Source of the DNA: Orobanche coerulescens
Taxonomy: Eukaryota > Streptophyta > Magnoliopsida > Lamiales > Orobanchaceae
Direction of reading: 5' to 3'
DNA: 64,000 nucleotides
Assembly: GCA_033398695.1 (NCBI GenBank)
Contig: CM065802.1
Location: 138,122,096 to 138,186,095, forward strand
Shown here: positions 35,133 to 47,886 of the stretch, piece after piece
Position numbering within the stretch: position 1 is the stretch's first letter
How the letters are laid out: the number at the start of each line of letters is the position of its first letter
Made by a program: the position numbers and the translations under genes
The notes under the pieces: model-generated
Seen by the model: only the letters and a program-made list of their open reading frames with translations
The model's database searches: none
What the model was told of the DNA's origin: nothing

Positions 35133-37638
35133 TCATCACGATAACTATCCTCAATATCCGATATTCTATATCCTTGACCAAAGATAACTCACGTCTTCCT
35201 TGAACACAATTAAATCATATACCTTATGATTTAATACAACCAGGAGCACGATATACAAACCATTATCCCGACAACTTACATTTCTAACAACATTTCTATA
35301 CGAATTATAAATGAAATGAAAATGAAACCATTCATCAAATATTATAAACTGAACAAGTAGAAACTTGCCTCGATACCGCTACCACGAAGCCATTACCAAA
35401 ATCCATTGCCTTAGTCTGCGAGCTCCTCAGCCCCGACCAAAATCAATCTACGAACTCTTTAGCCTCAACCGCAACACAACGGTCATAATCCACGATCAAA
35501 ACATCACAACCTATTGCAATAACCGATTAGCACACATTCGATAAAAATCAATAACCGACATACCCAACCAACAAACTCAACAGTTCAACGAAACCTCGAT
35601 CATATACATAAAACCAAATAATCCAACTCAACAAATACGAACTCATATCCACAATACAAGCCGTAACTCGATGATCACAAATAACAATTAATAACTGATC
35701 AACAAACACAACGGTTCTACAATATCCCGATTAAACACATATCCAAACAACCCAAACCAATCAAACACGAACTCAAAACCACAATACGATTCCACAATCC
35801 GAAGATCATATCAATAATCAATTTATCCAAGTGTCTAAGCATTACCGATTCCAAGTTCAATCTTAAATACACTTACAAGTTTCCTCCTTGTATATTCACA
35901 ATAAAAACCAATTACCGATTATCATCATCAATCCGGACAATCCGATTAATTTAACATTATAGATAAACATATTCCAAGGGTTTCATATAACTCAAACATT
36001 CGAATTGAACACTTGTTCAATAAGTATGAATTTCCAAATTCAAAGATTAATTATAATCTTATCAAACCCTTAATCATATTCGTATTCCTATACGAATATT
36101 ATACCAAAATACATAACTTGATTATAGATATGAATATTCCATATTCATATCCAAAACACCAACATATTCATCATATCAATGATCAATTCATCTCGACATT
36201 AAGGATTTCATAACGTATTCGATTCCAACTTCAATTCCAAACATGAATCAACAAGACTCCTTCTTGTTATACTTGTAAATTCGTAGAAAACAATTTACCG
36301 ATTATTATCATGAATAATCACATTCCAAAATTAACCGTAAACTCCCTAAAAATCATGACATGTATCTCAAGAGTTCTTCAAGAACACAAATTATCCGAAT
36401 TCACGTTCATAATCCATAAAACGACATAATCCGATGTTTTCTAACATCTAAACAATCCTTAATCATAATTCAAGGTGTATATCGTCATGTTCTTCAACAT
36501 ACGATCTTCCTAACATCAAAAATCGCAACAACAATACCAAGAACATCAAGAACTCTATGATTTCATACTCATAATCAACATATTCAAGACATAAACCAAC
36601 ATATCATCATCTTCCTTCAACATACACCTCATATATCCTCAAGAACGTAATAACAAGATCATAATCATCTTCATACGAATCATTCATCAATAACAACATC
36701 AAAAATCCGAAATTCAAGAAGGGATTATCCAACATACCTCTTAGAAGATGGATTACACAACAAATCACTTCAAGAATCAATAATATCTCCATATCCAAGC
36801 TCCAATCCCATGTTTCCAAGCTCATAATCGACTTAGGAAAGTCAAAATCTCCCTCTCTCAGAGTTTGGAGACGAAAAACGAAGTGAAAAGCTGAAGAGAA
36901 ATGAAAGACGGGTGTCCCCTTATAAAACAATCCAAATCGTTACGTACGTAACCTTCCTTGGTTATCGTACGTAATACACCCTTACGTACGCTATCTGACC
37001 TTGGTAGCGTACGTAACGATAGTCCAGAGTTAACTGACTCATTTCGTTCACTGCTTTACGTACGTAACATTTCATCCATAACGTACGTAATACGTACGTT
37101 GACTTGATACAGTGTCATACCCGTATTACGTACGTAATTCAACATGCATAACGTACATAATGGACGAGGTTGACTCGCTGTCCACATCCTCCGCCGAAAG
37201 CTGCCGACACAGGGTCCCACCTGCCGACCACGACTCGGTCGTGCCCGATTCCTCTTGTTACGTACGTAATGCATTACGCATAACGTACGTAACACTATCA
37301 AATTAACGTTAACACTAAAATTTAGCATACGTAATGGCCTCTATACTTGGCCAAAAATCCAACTGTTCCTATCCGTCTCGACATACCGGATACGTATACA
37401 CATACTGAATATATATACTCAATCCAAAAATATCCTCATATGATATACCCGTCATCAACATTACGGTAACCTGATACACAATAACTCCAAATGTAATTGT
37501 CGACCAAGTACGACAATTACACAAATACAACTGTCTCAGTCTCAATTTATTTTATCCATACTGTATAGACACCAAGCTATACAGTATTCCTCATATAAAA
37601 TAACGCGAAAAATTTATACTGAAAATCCGGGTATTACA
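35133..37638 (-). repeat. LARD 3' LTR, right part, with palindromes
   Basis: Continues after element C. It carries the donor-like GAGGCAAGTTTC (minus, about 35363-35372), TATA-like site (36919-36928) and TTACGTACGTAA palindromes (36940-37336), ending GGGTATTACA at 37638. ORFs here are repetitive noise. Confidence 0.92.
36940..37336. repeat. TTACGTACGTAA palindrome array in LARD
   Basis: At least ten perfect or near-perfect TTACGTACGTAA copies, with hybrids such as TACGTACGCTA and TAGCGTACGTAA near 36990-37017. The nearest copy starts 11 bp from the TATA-like site. A long spacer at 37160-37256 is homologous to the spacer of C at 25740-25836. Confidence 0.9.
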
Positions 37639-38036
37639 TACTACCCCCCTTAAAATAAGTTTCTCCCTCGAAACTTGCGACCTGTCACCAACAACAGATA
37701 AATCCAAAATTTTCCAACTCATCGCAAAACAATCAAGTGTCGCCACAAGTGAATAACCAAAATGATATACTTACAGATGCGTGAAGCCGATGATCTCCCG
37801 TGATACTAGCACACGACTCCCACACGAAGTCTCAATACAATCAACACACACCAATATCATAAATAGCAATTTGAAAAGAATCTCAAAAATTTTGGAACCT
37901 CCAAAAATCGATTTGACTCAAAAGTCAGAAAAACTCATTTTCAAAAATCATGCTACTACCGTACCGGTAGAGCCACATAACACACACGCCTGGGTTTCAC
38001 AAAACCCAAGCTCCGATAACATCTTTTGTAACACCC
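37639..38036 (-). other. LARD interior: purine tract, short noncoding stretch, primer site
   Basis: On the minus strand the primer site TGTTATCGGAGCTTGG lies near 38015-38030 and TTTTAAGGGGGGTAG lies beside 37639. The 350 bp between holds no protein domain; its ORF is chance. It is the smallest interior of any element here. Confidence 0.88.
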
Positions 38037-41000
38037 CCAAAACCATCCGAGATATTACAGCGCCGTGGGTCCCGCGCCGAAACCCACCAGGCTAAGAACC
38101 ATTTCAAAAACGTTTAAAAATGCCAAAAGGCCAATGACAGTAATATTTCAAAAACTCACAAAAGCCATTTACAAGATACCAAATATCGTCATAAAATACC
38201 ATTTGAAAATACGAGGCGAATTGCCAAATCTCGACAGTTAAAAATGTACGTTAAACCACCGCTTACACATACCGATAAAATAATTTGGGAAAAAAGAGTT
38301 TGACAAAAATAACCCAAGTTCGCAAAATGCCAAAAGGCCATTTTGAAAATACACACGAGTTGGTAAAGATACCGAAAAGCCATTTTAAAATACACACGCA
38401 GCGGATAAATGCACAGTTCAAAATACGCATTTGCAGCGGAAATAAAACAACCATAAATAAATACTCAATACTCAAAATTATGCCATAGCCAGTGTCACCC
38501 GGGAAGCTCACCCGTTCACGACCGTTACTAGCTCGATCTCCAAGTACCTAAAAATAAAGCTCACAACGGGGTCAACCACAATACTCAACAATGATATTGA
38601 TCACATCATCATAAATAATTACATATCAATGTAATAATATAGTAAGAATACTACCGAAGTAATCTTACCGTTATAACCATACCAATTCATAGCAATCCAT
38701 ACTAAATAAATCCTTACCATAATCCATATTTCTCATTATCATATAAGGAAATGAACTCAACAACAATTATCTGTACTGTATTCCAAAAATACCAACAATC
38801 CTCAAAACATCATCATAACTCATAAGTGCGGAAATAATCCATCTGTGCCAAATCCTATCCGTCGGATTGCACAATCAAATCTCAACCTGAATAAACCAAT
38901 GACATACAACATATTTGTAGATCAACTACCACATGGTAATGATAACAAATCCCGAACATCGACGTACAGTCCGAATGCTCATACGATCAATAACAATGAT
39001 CAACCAATACATCACTGAGAATATCATCGACATGATAACTCCAATATGACCAACAATGGATCAACGATAACCGAGAGTACCATCAACATGATAACTCCGA
39101 CACGATCAACAAATGATCAACAATAACCGAGAATACCATCAACAAGGTAAACTCCAAATGATCAACAAAGGACTAACAATAACCGAGAATACCATCAACA
39201 AGGTAAACTCCAAATGATCAACAATAATGGATCTCAAAGAAATAACTCTGACTGTCGAACATACCCCTCGGGCGTATGAACAACCAGTCACAAACCGTCG
39301 AACATACCCAACCATAAATGGAGGATGAACGACTAAACAATATGGCTCAAAGATGGAAGTCATAGTACGCCCGATCCGGAAATGTGTCCGTGCACAAGCC
39401 ACCCCGGGTATCGATCAAATACACGTGTGGTCTTGTACCTAATTAGCCTCACGAACTACGTCTCGTGTGCACGGTTCAATGTGGAAATATCAACACATAA
39501 CCATCATGTGCCCGGCTAAAAATCCTACACAATAACCAATCGGCATGCAGATATAACTCCAGATATGTCACGATGCAACATGACAACGAAACTCAAAGAA
39601 ACACATATCCAATAAGGATCAAAAGACTCACCGAAGTGAACAACAACAGACTGACAATGAAAAGTCGACACGACTAATCAATATCCAAAACATCAATCCT
39701 GGGATCATCATCCCCAAATGAATGACCAACATGATCTACGATCTCAATACAACAGTCCTGGGATCAACATCCCTCAACGAATAACCGATACGAAACTCAT
39801 TACACGAAACCTCAACATATACAATATATACAACAACTCGACATAATAATTATCTCATAACTGTACAATACATAAATTACCTCAAAGCCGAATACAACAT
39901 CCTTTCCACGAACAACATCCCTGAACGAATACACAGTTATACAAATAATCTCAAATAAGGTACCATCCATTCAATACCAATAAACCTTTATCCCGATACT
40001 TATGTCATCATGATAACTATCCTCGATATCCAATATTCTATATCCTTGACCAAAGATACCTCACGTCTTCCTTGAACACAATTAAATCATATACCTTATG
40101 ATTTAATACAACCAGGAGCACGATATACAAACCATTATCCCGACAACTTACATTTCTAACAACATTGCTATACGAATTATAAATGAAATGAAAATGAAAC
40201 CATTCATCAAATATTATAAACTGAACAAGTAGAAACTTGCCTCGATACCGATACCACGAAGCCGTTACCAAAATCCATTGCCTTAGTCTGCGAGCTCCTC
40301 AGCCCCGACCAAAATCAATCTACGAACTCTTTAGCCTCAACCGCAACACAACGTTCATAATCCACGATCAAAACATCACAACCTATTGCAATAACCGATT
40401 AGCACACATTCGATAAAAATCAATAACCGACATACCCAACCAACAAAATCAACGGTTCAACGAAACCTCGATCATATACATAAAACCAAATAATCCAACT
40501 CAACAAATACGAACTCATATCCACAATACAAGCCGTAACTCGATGATCACAAATAACAATTAATAACCGATCAAGAAACACAAGGGTTCTACAATATCCC
40601 GATTAAACACATAACCAAACAACCCAAACAAATCAAACACGAACTCAAAACCACAATACGATTCCACAATACAAAGATCATATCAATAATCAATTTATCC
40701 AAGTGTCTAAGCATTACTGATTCCAAGTTCAATCTTAAATACACTTACAAGTTTCCTCCTTGTATATTCACAATAAAACCAATTACCGATTATCATCATC
40801 AATCCGGATAATCCGATTAATTCAACATTATAGATAAACATATTCCAAGGGTTTCATATAACTCAAACATTCGAATTGAACACTTGTTCAATAAGTATGA
40901 ATTTCCAAATTCAAAGATGAATTTTAATCTTATCAAACCCTTAATCATATTCGTATTCCTATACGAATATTGTACCAAAATACATAACTTGATTATAGAT

Positions 41001-42516
41001 ATGAATATTCCATATTCATATCCAAAACACCAACACATTCATCATATCAATGATCAATTCATCCCGACATTAAGGATTTCATAACGTATTCGATTCCAAC
41101 TTCAATTCCAAACATGAATCAACAAGACTCCTTCGTGTTATACTTGTAAATTCGTAGAAAACAATTTACCGATTATTATCATGAATAATCACATTCCAAA
41201 ATTAACCGTAAACTCCCTAAAAATCATGACATGTATCTCAAGAGTTCTTCAAGAACACGAATTATCCGAATTCACGTTCATAATCCATAAAACGACATAA
41301 TCCGATGTTTTCTAACATCTAAACAATCCTTAATCATAATTCAAGGTGTATATCATCATGTTCTTCAACATACGTTCTTCCTAACATCAAAAATCGCAAC
41401 AACAATACCAAGAACATCAAGAACTCTATGATTTCATACTCATAATCAACATATTCAAGACATAAACCAACATATCATCATCTTCCTTCAACATACACCT
41501 CATATATCCTCAAGAATCGTAATAACAAGATCATAATCATCTTCATACGAATCATTCATCAATAACAACATCAAAAATCCGAAATTCGAGAAGGGATTAT
41601 CCAACATACCTCTTAGAAGATGGATTACACAACAAATCACTTCAAGAATCAACAATAGATCCATATCCAAGCTCCAATACCATGTTTCCAAGCTCATAAT
41701 CGACTTAGGAAAGTCAAAATCTCCCTCTCTCAGAGTTTGGAGACGAAAAACGAAGTGAAAAGCTGAAGAGAAATGAAAGACGGGCGTCCCCTTATAAAAC
41801 AATCCAGATCGTTACGTACGTAACCTTCCTTGGTTAACGTACGTAATACACCCTTACGTATGCTGTCTGACCTTGGTAGCGTACGTAACGACAGTCCAGA
41901 GTTAACTGACTCATTTCATTCACTGCTTTACGTACGTAACATTTCATCCATAACCTACGTAATACGTACGTTGACTTACTACAGTGCCATACCCGTATTA
42001 CGTACGTAATTCAACATGCATAACGTACGTAATGGCCGAGGTTGACTCGTTGTCCACATCCTCCGCCGAAAGCTGCCAACACAGGGTCCCACCTGCCGAC
42101 CACGACTCGGTCCTGCACGATTCCTCTTGTTACGTACGTAATGCATTACGCATAACGTACGTAACACTATCAAATTAACGTACGTTAACACTAAAATTTA
42201 GCGTACGTAATGGCCTCTATACTTGGCCAAAAATCCAACTGTTCCTATCCGTCTCGACATACCGGATACGTATACACATACTGAATATATATATACTCAA
42301 TCCAAAAATATCCTCATATGATATACCCGTCATCAACATTACGGTAACCTAATACACGATGACTCCAAATGTAATTGTCGACCAAGTACGACAATAACAC
42401 AAATACAACTGTCTCAGTCTCAATTTATTTTATCCATACTGTATAGACACCAAGCTATACAGTATTCCTCAGATAAAATAACGCGAAAAATTTATACTGA
42501 AAATCCGGGTATTACA
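38037..42516 (-). repeat. LARD 5' LTR, uninterrupted
   Basis: 4480 bp. GATACTTATGTCATCATG near 39994-40012 is the empty target for element C. The TATA-like site is at 41791-41800, followed by TTACGTACGTAA palindromes to about 42208. The GC-donor-like motif is near 40233-40242. Confidence 0.92.
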
Positions 42517-42521
42517 CTCAG

Positions 42522-44127
42522 CATAGATCCCAAGAGGATCCCATCGGACCAACACGAGGTGGAAAACCCGTCCAATGATCCAGCGCCCTCAGCATAGATC
42601 CCAAGATGATCTCGTCGAACCAACACGAGGTGGACATCCGATCCAGCGCCCTCAGCATAGATCGCTCGATCCCTTCGAATCAACACATCATATGATAACA
42701 CAACTATGCATACACGTATGCAAAAATTGATATGTCTATCAACATGAACATACAAGTAATCGATAACGAATATCATGACAATTCAGCGGAAATAATCTCA
42801 TGCTCAACAACATGAATAAACAGTATGCATAGTCAAAATCACCAATATTAAACCAACTTCAAAATAGGATACTTGCCTTAGAAATATGGCATGAATGTAA
42901 ATACTTCAATGATTTCAACAAACTCGAAGGCCGCCTCCTTCGATCAACCATTCGCAACGCTCGCCCCTCTAAACAAATAGGAAAATAAAGATAACTCAAA
43001 ACAAATTAAACTTACGAACATCTTACGTCTACTACGGCTGGGTTAACACTCTAAGTTAGCCGGCTCACGGTTCAACTCACCCGACGAACGTTCATCGAGC
43101 TAGAGACATTCAAATCATCATAAATTCGTACTTCGATTCCTGATTATCGATTCCATTACCAGGTTCGGTTGTAACACCTTTCAATCCGATTTTAAGGTTA
43201 ATTCATCCCTAGACTTCGTTCTTCTACAAGCTATCTTCTTTGCCAAAGTTTTACGTTCATGGTAATTGTTACCCATCAACACCCTTCGTTCTAATTATCA
43301 ATATGAAGATAAACATGTCCAGAAATCATTACGAGTCATGAATTACGTTGAAGATCACCTCATACTATCCAGGGATTATTTCTTAGTGACCACTCTAAGA
43401 ATTCATCTTCTTGCAACATCCCATTTTAGGTGATGGTAATAACATTACACCGGCATACAAGTGATTCGGAAAAGACAACCTAAAATATGCAACAATCTCA
43501 GAAATCAAATCTTAGATTCAACTCAATAAAATTCGGTTACGATCTTCTTACTCAAAGGAGTTCTAACATGATTACTTCAAATTCTTAAGGTATGGTGTTC
43601 AACTTAATGAGTTATCAACAACCTTAATAGTTCCAGGAGAAAGGTCATAATCTGAATAAGAACATGAATTCTATGCTCGGGCAGCAACACATACCTTATA
43701 TGGAAAGAAAAGATGAAAACACTTGATGAACTCAACATTGGACGCTTGGAGACAAATCCTTAAAGTTCCTTGCCTTCAATGATATGTTAGGAGGGTGATA
43801 TGAGGGTTGAAGATGGAGAGGGTAACTCTTAAAGTCGCGGAAATTGAGTGGGGTTGAAGTGGCATCTGAAAAATGAAAGGAGGTATTGTCCTATATATAG
43901 AAAATGGTTATTAGCGCGCGATACGGCTCTTTATTAGCGTGCGCTAATGGGCTTGCAGTCTACTGACTCTGTCTGATCTCGGTTTAGCGTACGCTAAACA
44001 GCCTTAACATGTGCTAAAAACCAACGGTTAGCGTACGCTAACACTATTATAGCGTGCGGTAACGGCTGAATGAAAGTTCACTGACCTCACTGTACTCAGC
44101 TTAGCATGCGCTAGCCTCAAGCCCTTA
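42522..44127 (-). repeat. Element A 3' LTR, segment 3 of 4, with TATA box and palindromes
   Basis: Continues the LTR after the LARD. Visible parts are tandem units up to about 42670, a GGCAAGTATC donor-like site near 42870, the TATA box CTATATATAG (43891-43900, read on minus) and palindromes from 43912. The segment ends at TTA where the MITE begins. Confidence 0.9.
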
Positions 44128-44968
44128 GGGAGGACGGAGTGGGATGCGGGTACCCCATCGAGTAGTTGAGCTCGAGCGGGTACACCGCCCCGTGGATCTC
44201 GGGTTCCCAAATCGAGTAGGAAATTCGAGCTCAGAGCCCGCGTGTGAAGCCGAGCATTGTGTGCTTTGTGTTTGCGTTTTTTTCTTTTTTTTTTTTGCAG
44301 GTCTTGTAGGTAGGAGAAGATGAAATGTGATAAATATAGATAATGGTGGTTTGGTTTTATGCATCGTAGAAGAAGATGATTAATGTGATAAATATAGACA
44401 TGTTTCAAATGGGCCATTGTTTTTAAATATAGACATTTTCAACCCAATTGTTAAAATGGGCCATTGTTTTTACAATTATTTTTGAAGGAAGTCCAATAAT
44501 ATTAATGTGATAAATATAGACATGTTTCAAATCTTTAAGTATTATGTAATGTTTTTATTTTTAATGAAATGGTATGTTTTTATTTTAAATATTGTATGTG
44601 ATTTTATGTATTTAAAAAAAATGGAATTCGGGTACTAGGGTACCACTCCCACTAGTTAGGGTAGTATTGGGGTAGTTTTGAGTTGGAAGGTTTTTATTGG
44701 ATAGAGGTGAGGTGGCACTCCCAGGGTATTAGGGTATTAGGGTACCACTCCCACATACCTTAGCGTTCACTAAGCACCGTTGACTCGACTTTTCCAAAAG
44801 CCATCCAGATTCATCCCAACATGTTCCCAACAAAATCCGCGGTCTGATCTCACCTACCAACCTGTCTCAATCAGGCTGACCACGTAAAGCGCGCGCTAAG
44901 TCTCATCCTTAGCGTGTGCTAGATTAAACAATTAGCGCGCGCTACACTTAAACGTTAGCGTGCGCTAC
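43912..44968. repeat. Palindrome array of element A 3' LTR (TAGCGTGCGCTA type)
   Basis: Groups of two and four palindromes: 43912 and about 43935; then near 43984, 44003, 44028 and 44048; then 44102 and the copy hit by the MITE; then four at about 44887-44966. The array edge is 11 bp from the TATA box at 43900. Confidence 0.85.
44128..44759. mobile_element. PIF/Harbinger-like MITE, 632 bp
   Basis: This block is absent from the sister LTR, where the site reads CCCTTAGTGTGCAC (about 60408-60421). It is flanked by TTA at 44125-44127 and 44760-44762. The ends are GGGAGGACGGAGTGG and, reverse-complemented, GGTATGTGGGAGTGG, matching at 11 of 15 positions. A 3-bp TTA duplication points to PIF/Harbinger. 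The interior has repeated GGGTACCACTCCCA-type words and no transposase. Confidence 0.8.
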
Positions 44969-45127
44969 ATGTGCACAAATACAAGCATGAGACAGCATCT
45001 ATGAAATCATATGCTCATCAATACAGGATCAAGAAATACAGAGGTTTATATTCAAATCGAACTACAACATGCTATGCCACAATGTTCAAATAAAGATGAA
45101 ATACACAATAATTATCTGGGCATTACA
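44763..45127 (-). repeat. Element A 3' LTR, segment 4 of 4
   Basis: The last part of the LTR, with a four-palindrome block (about 44886-44970), ending CATTACA at 45127. The purine tract of A follows (minus strand, 45128-45150). Confidence 0.9.
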
Positions 45128-45162
45128 TACTACCCCTCTAAAAAGAAGTATCGGCCCGAAAC

Positions 45163-45648
45163 TTAAAACGAAAATAAATCCGGGTATCTCGACTTCATAC
45201 TAGCTTCAGTCTCCCAGGTTTCTTCTTCGACTCCATGTCGAGACCATTGAACCTTTACCATGGAGATCAGTTTATTCTTCAATTGTTTGATCCGACTCTC
45301 GAGTATCTTGATTGGTTTTTCTTCGAACGAGCCATCATTAGCCACTTCAATCTCGCTAAAATCGATCATATGACTGGGATCCGGTACATATTTCCGTAAT
45401 TGGGATACGTGGAATACATTATGAAAGTGACTCAGCGTTGGCGGTATGGCCAACCTGTACGCCAACTCCCCAACTCTTTCAAGGATATCGAATGGTCTGA
45501 TATAGCTCGGACTCAGTTTCCCTCTCTTCCCAAAACGGAAAATTCCCCGAGTAGGAGAAACCTTCAATAGCACGTGGTCCCCAACCTCGAACTCCAACGG
45601 GCGATGACGCACATCTGCATAAGACTTCTGTCGACTCTGGGCAGTCAA
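45163..45648 (-). pseudogene. Element A integrase C-terminus with chromodomain-like tail
   Basis: The frame reads SYADVRHRPLEFEVGDHVLL, the GPY/F-region SPSYIRPFDILERVGELAYR, then VQWSRHGVEEETWETE, the chromodomain-like end of Tekay/Del elements. In the family this tail is thought to guide insertion to particular chromatin. The frame is open to a normal stop near 45163. Confidence 0.88.
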
Positions 45649-45684
45649 CAGCCTTCCACGAATAAGCGCTACCTTCTCTTGAGT

Positions 45685-46752
45685 CTAAACTATCAACTCT
45701 GGTTCAGTCCCAATCAAATCAGAAGAATCATCCCAACACAGGGGCGATCTGCATCTTATCCCGTACAATGCTTCAAATGGTGTCATCTTAATAGAAGCAT
45801 GCCAACTATTGTTGTAAGTGAATTCAATCAACGTAAAATGAACCTCCCAATCGGTTGACCAATCCAAGGCACAAGCTCTTAGCATATCTTCTATTTTCTG
45901 TATAGTCCTTTCGGACTGTCCGTCCGTTTGAGGATGATAAGCTGTGCTAAAGTTCAGCTCGGTTCCCAAGGCCTTATGAACTGCCTTCCAAAAGTGTGAC
46001 ACAAAGCGACCATCCCGTTCCGAAATAATGGTCTTCGGTGTACCATGCAATCGGACTATTTCTGCAATAAACACTCGTGCTAACTTCTCTGGTCCCCAAG
46101 TATCCTTAATGCCTAGGAAATGAGCCGACTTGGTTAGGCGATCCACTATCACCCAAATCATGTTCATCCCTGACCTGGTCCTCGGCATATTGGTGATAAA
46201 GTCCATCGATATATCCTCCCACTTCCACTCAGGAATCGGAAGTGGCTTCAACATTCAGGCAGGTCGTTGATGTTCAATCTTAACCTGTTGACAAGTTAAA
46301 CACTTTGAGATGTATTCTGCTACGTCCTTCTTCATATTTCCCCACCGGAAACTTTGCTTTAGATCTTTATACATCTTACTGGTGCTCGGGTGAATAGAAT
46401 AGGGCACGATGTGAGCTTCCTTCATGATCGTCTGTCTCAAAACATCGTCATCGGGGATGCAAAGTTGACTCTGGAATCTCAGAACTCCATCATCATGTAT
46501 CACGAATCTCGGGGCCTTTCCTTTGTTTACTTCATCACGTAACCGAACAATTAGAGAATCATCCAACTGCTTAGATTTTATTTCTTCGATTAGCGACGAA
46601 GTTAGCTCCATCATACACAGTTTCCCTTGGACTCCTTGTGACCATACTTCAATTCCTTCGAGAATCAGTTCTCGTTGAATGCTGGATTGGGACGTAAGTG
46701 CTTCCAACACTCGAAGAGAAACAGGTTTGCGGCTCAGTGCATCAGCTACCAC
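45685..46752 (-). pseudogene. Element A integrase core and zinc-binding region
   Basis: Two frames split at about 46254 by a small deletion. The first contains the HHCC-type region ending KCLTCQQVKIEH. The second contains MDFITNMPRTRSGMNMIWVI, the catalytic HPQTDGQSERTIQ motif with its glutamate and YNNSWHASI. Apart from the split it is well kept. Confidence 0.88.
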
Positions 46753-47886
46753 GTTCGCTTTGCCTGGATGATAAAGAATTTCCAGTCATAATCTTTGATC
46801 AGTTCCAGCCATCTCCTCTGTCTCATGTTTAATTCCTTCTGACTGAAAATATACTTGAGGCTCTTATGATCGGTGAAGATCTGACAATGAGTGTCGTACA
46901 AATAATGTCGCCAAATCTTCAGGGCAATGACGACAGCTGGTAACTCTAAATCATGAGTCGGATAGTTAATCTCATACAGTTTCAACTGTCGAGAGGCATA
47001 GGCAATCACCTTATCTGTCTGCATCAACACGCAACCTAGACGCTGATTTGAAGCATCGCTGTATACCATGAATTCATCGGTCCCATCTGGTAATGCTAGT
47101 ATAGGCGCCGTTGTTAGTCTTCTCTTAAGTTCATCAAAACTAGCCTGACATTTCTCGTCCCACACGAATTTCTGAGTCTTCTGCAACAACTGAGTGAGCG
47201 GACGAGCAATTTTGGAAAATCCTTCCACAAAACGACGATAATATCCAGCAAGTCCTAAGAAACTTCGGACTTTTTTCAGGTTCTTAGGAGATTCCCATTC
47301 CAAGATTGCCTCAACTTTCTTCGGGTCTACTTGAACTCCGTCAGTTGATATCACGTGCCCAAGGAACGTTAATTCCTTAAGCCAGAACTCACATTTAGAA
47401 AGTTTCGCATAAAGTTGTTCATTCCTCAAAGTATTCAAAACAATACGCAAATGATCTGCATGCTCTTCCGGATCCTTCGAATAAATTAAGATGTCATCAA
47501 TGAAAACGACCACGAATTTATCCAAGTATTCTAAGAATACCCGATTCATCAATTGCATAAACACTGCAGGAGCATTAGTAAGTCCAAATGGCATCACCAC
47601 GAACTCGTAGTGCCCGTATCGGGATCTGAAAACAGATTTCGGTATGTCAGACTCCTTAATCCTCAACTGATGGTATCCTGATCTCAAGTCGATCTTCGAG
47701 AATACTTTTGCCCCCTGCAGTTGATCAAATAAATCGTCGATCCGCGGTAATGGGTATTTATTCTTGATCGTCACCTTGTTTAGCTCCATGTAATCAATAC
47801 ACAATCGGAGGGATCCATCTTTCTTCCGAACAAAGAGAACGGGTGCTCCCTAAGGAGAAACGCTAGGTTGAATGTAACCCTTATGT
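46746..47886 (-). pseudogene. Element A reverse transcriptase and RNase H (3' part)
   Basis: RT motifs are intact in 46746-47804: [34 protein letters not shown] and the active site [14 protein letters not shown]. RNase H follows with [15 protein letters not shown] and [17 protein letters not shown] replaces the tryptophan codon in the SPWGAP motif near 47850, and a frameshift precedes the VADALSRK segment. The 5' part of RT continues at 56227 beyond element D. Confidence 0.9.

Larger units (their letters stand above)
23516..42516 (-). mobile_element. LARD-type element: 4.5-kb LTRs around a 398-bp interior
   Basis: Flanked by CTCAG at 23511-23515 and 42517-42521. The right LTR is 38037-42516 (4480 bp). 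The left LTR, 23516-37638, is the same length once element C and one TTATG are removed. The interior 37639-38036 has only a purine tract and a primer site. No gag or pol is encoded. Termini (TGTAATACCC ... GTGTTACA, minus) and spacer sequence resemble elements A and C, which suggests mobilisation by such relatives. Confidence 0.92.

Noticed and set aside
36013..36213. 66-codon ORF repeated at 40884-41084
   Set aside because: It recurs only because it is in both LARD LTRs; AT-rich composition and no domain.
37781..38095. 104-codon ORF in the LARD interior
   Set aside because: It crosses the LTR boundary and primer site and has no recognisable domain.
44028..44417. 129-codon ORF across the MITE end
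   Set aside because: It crosses the junction between LTR and MITE and includes palindrome sequence; not a gene.
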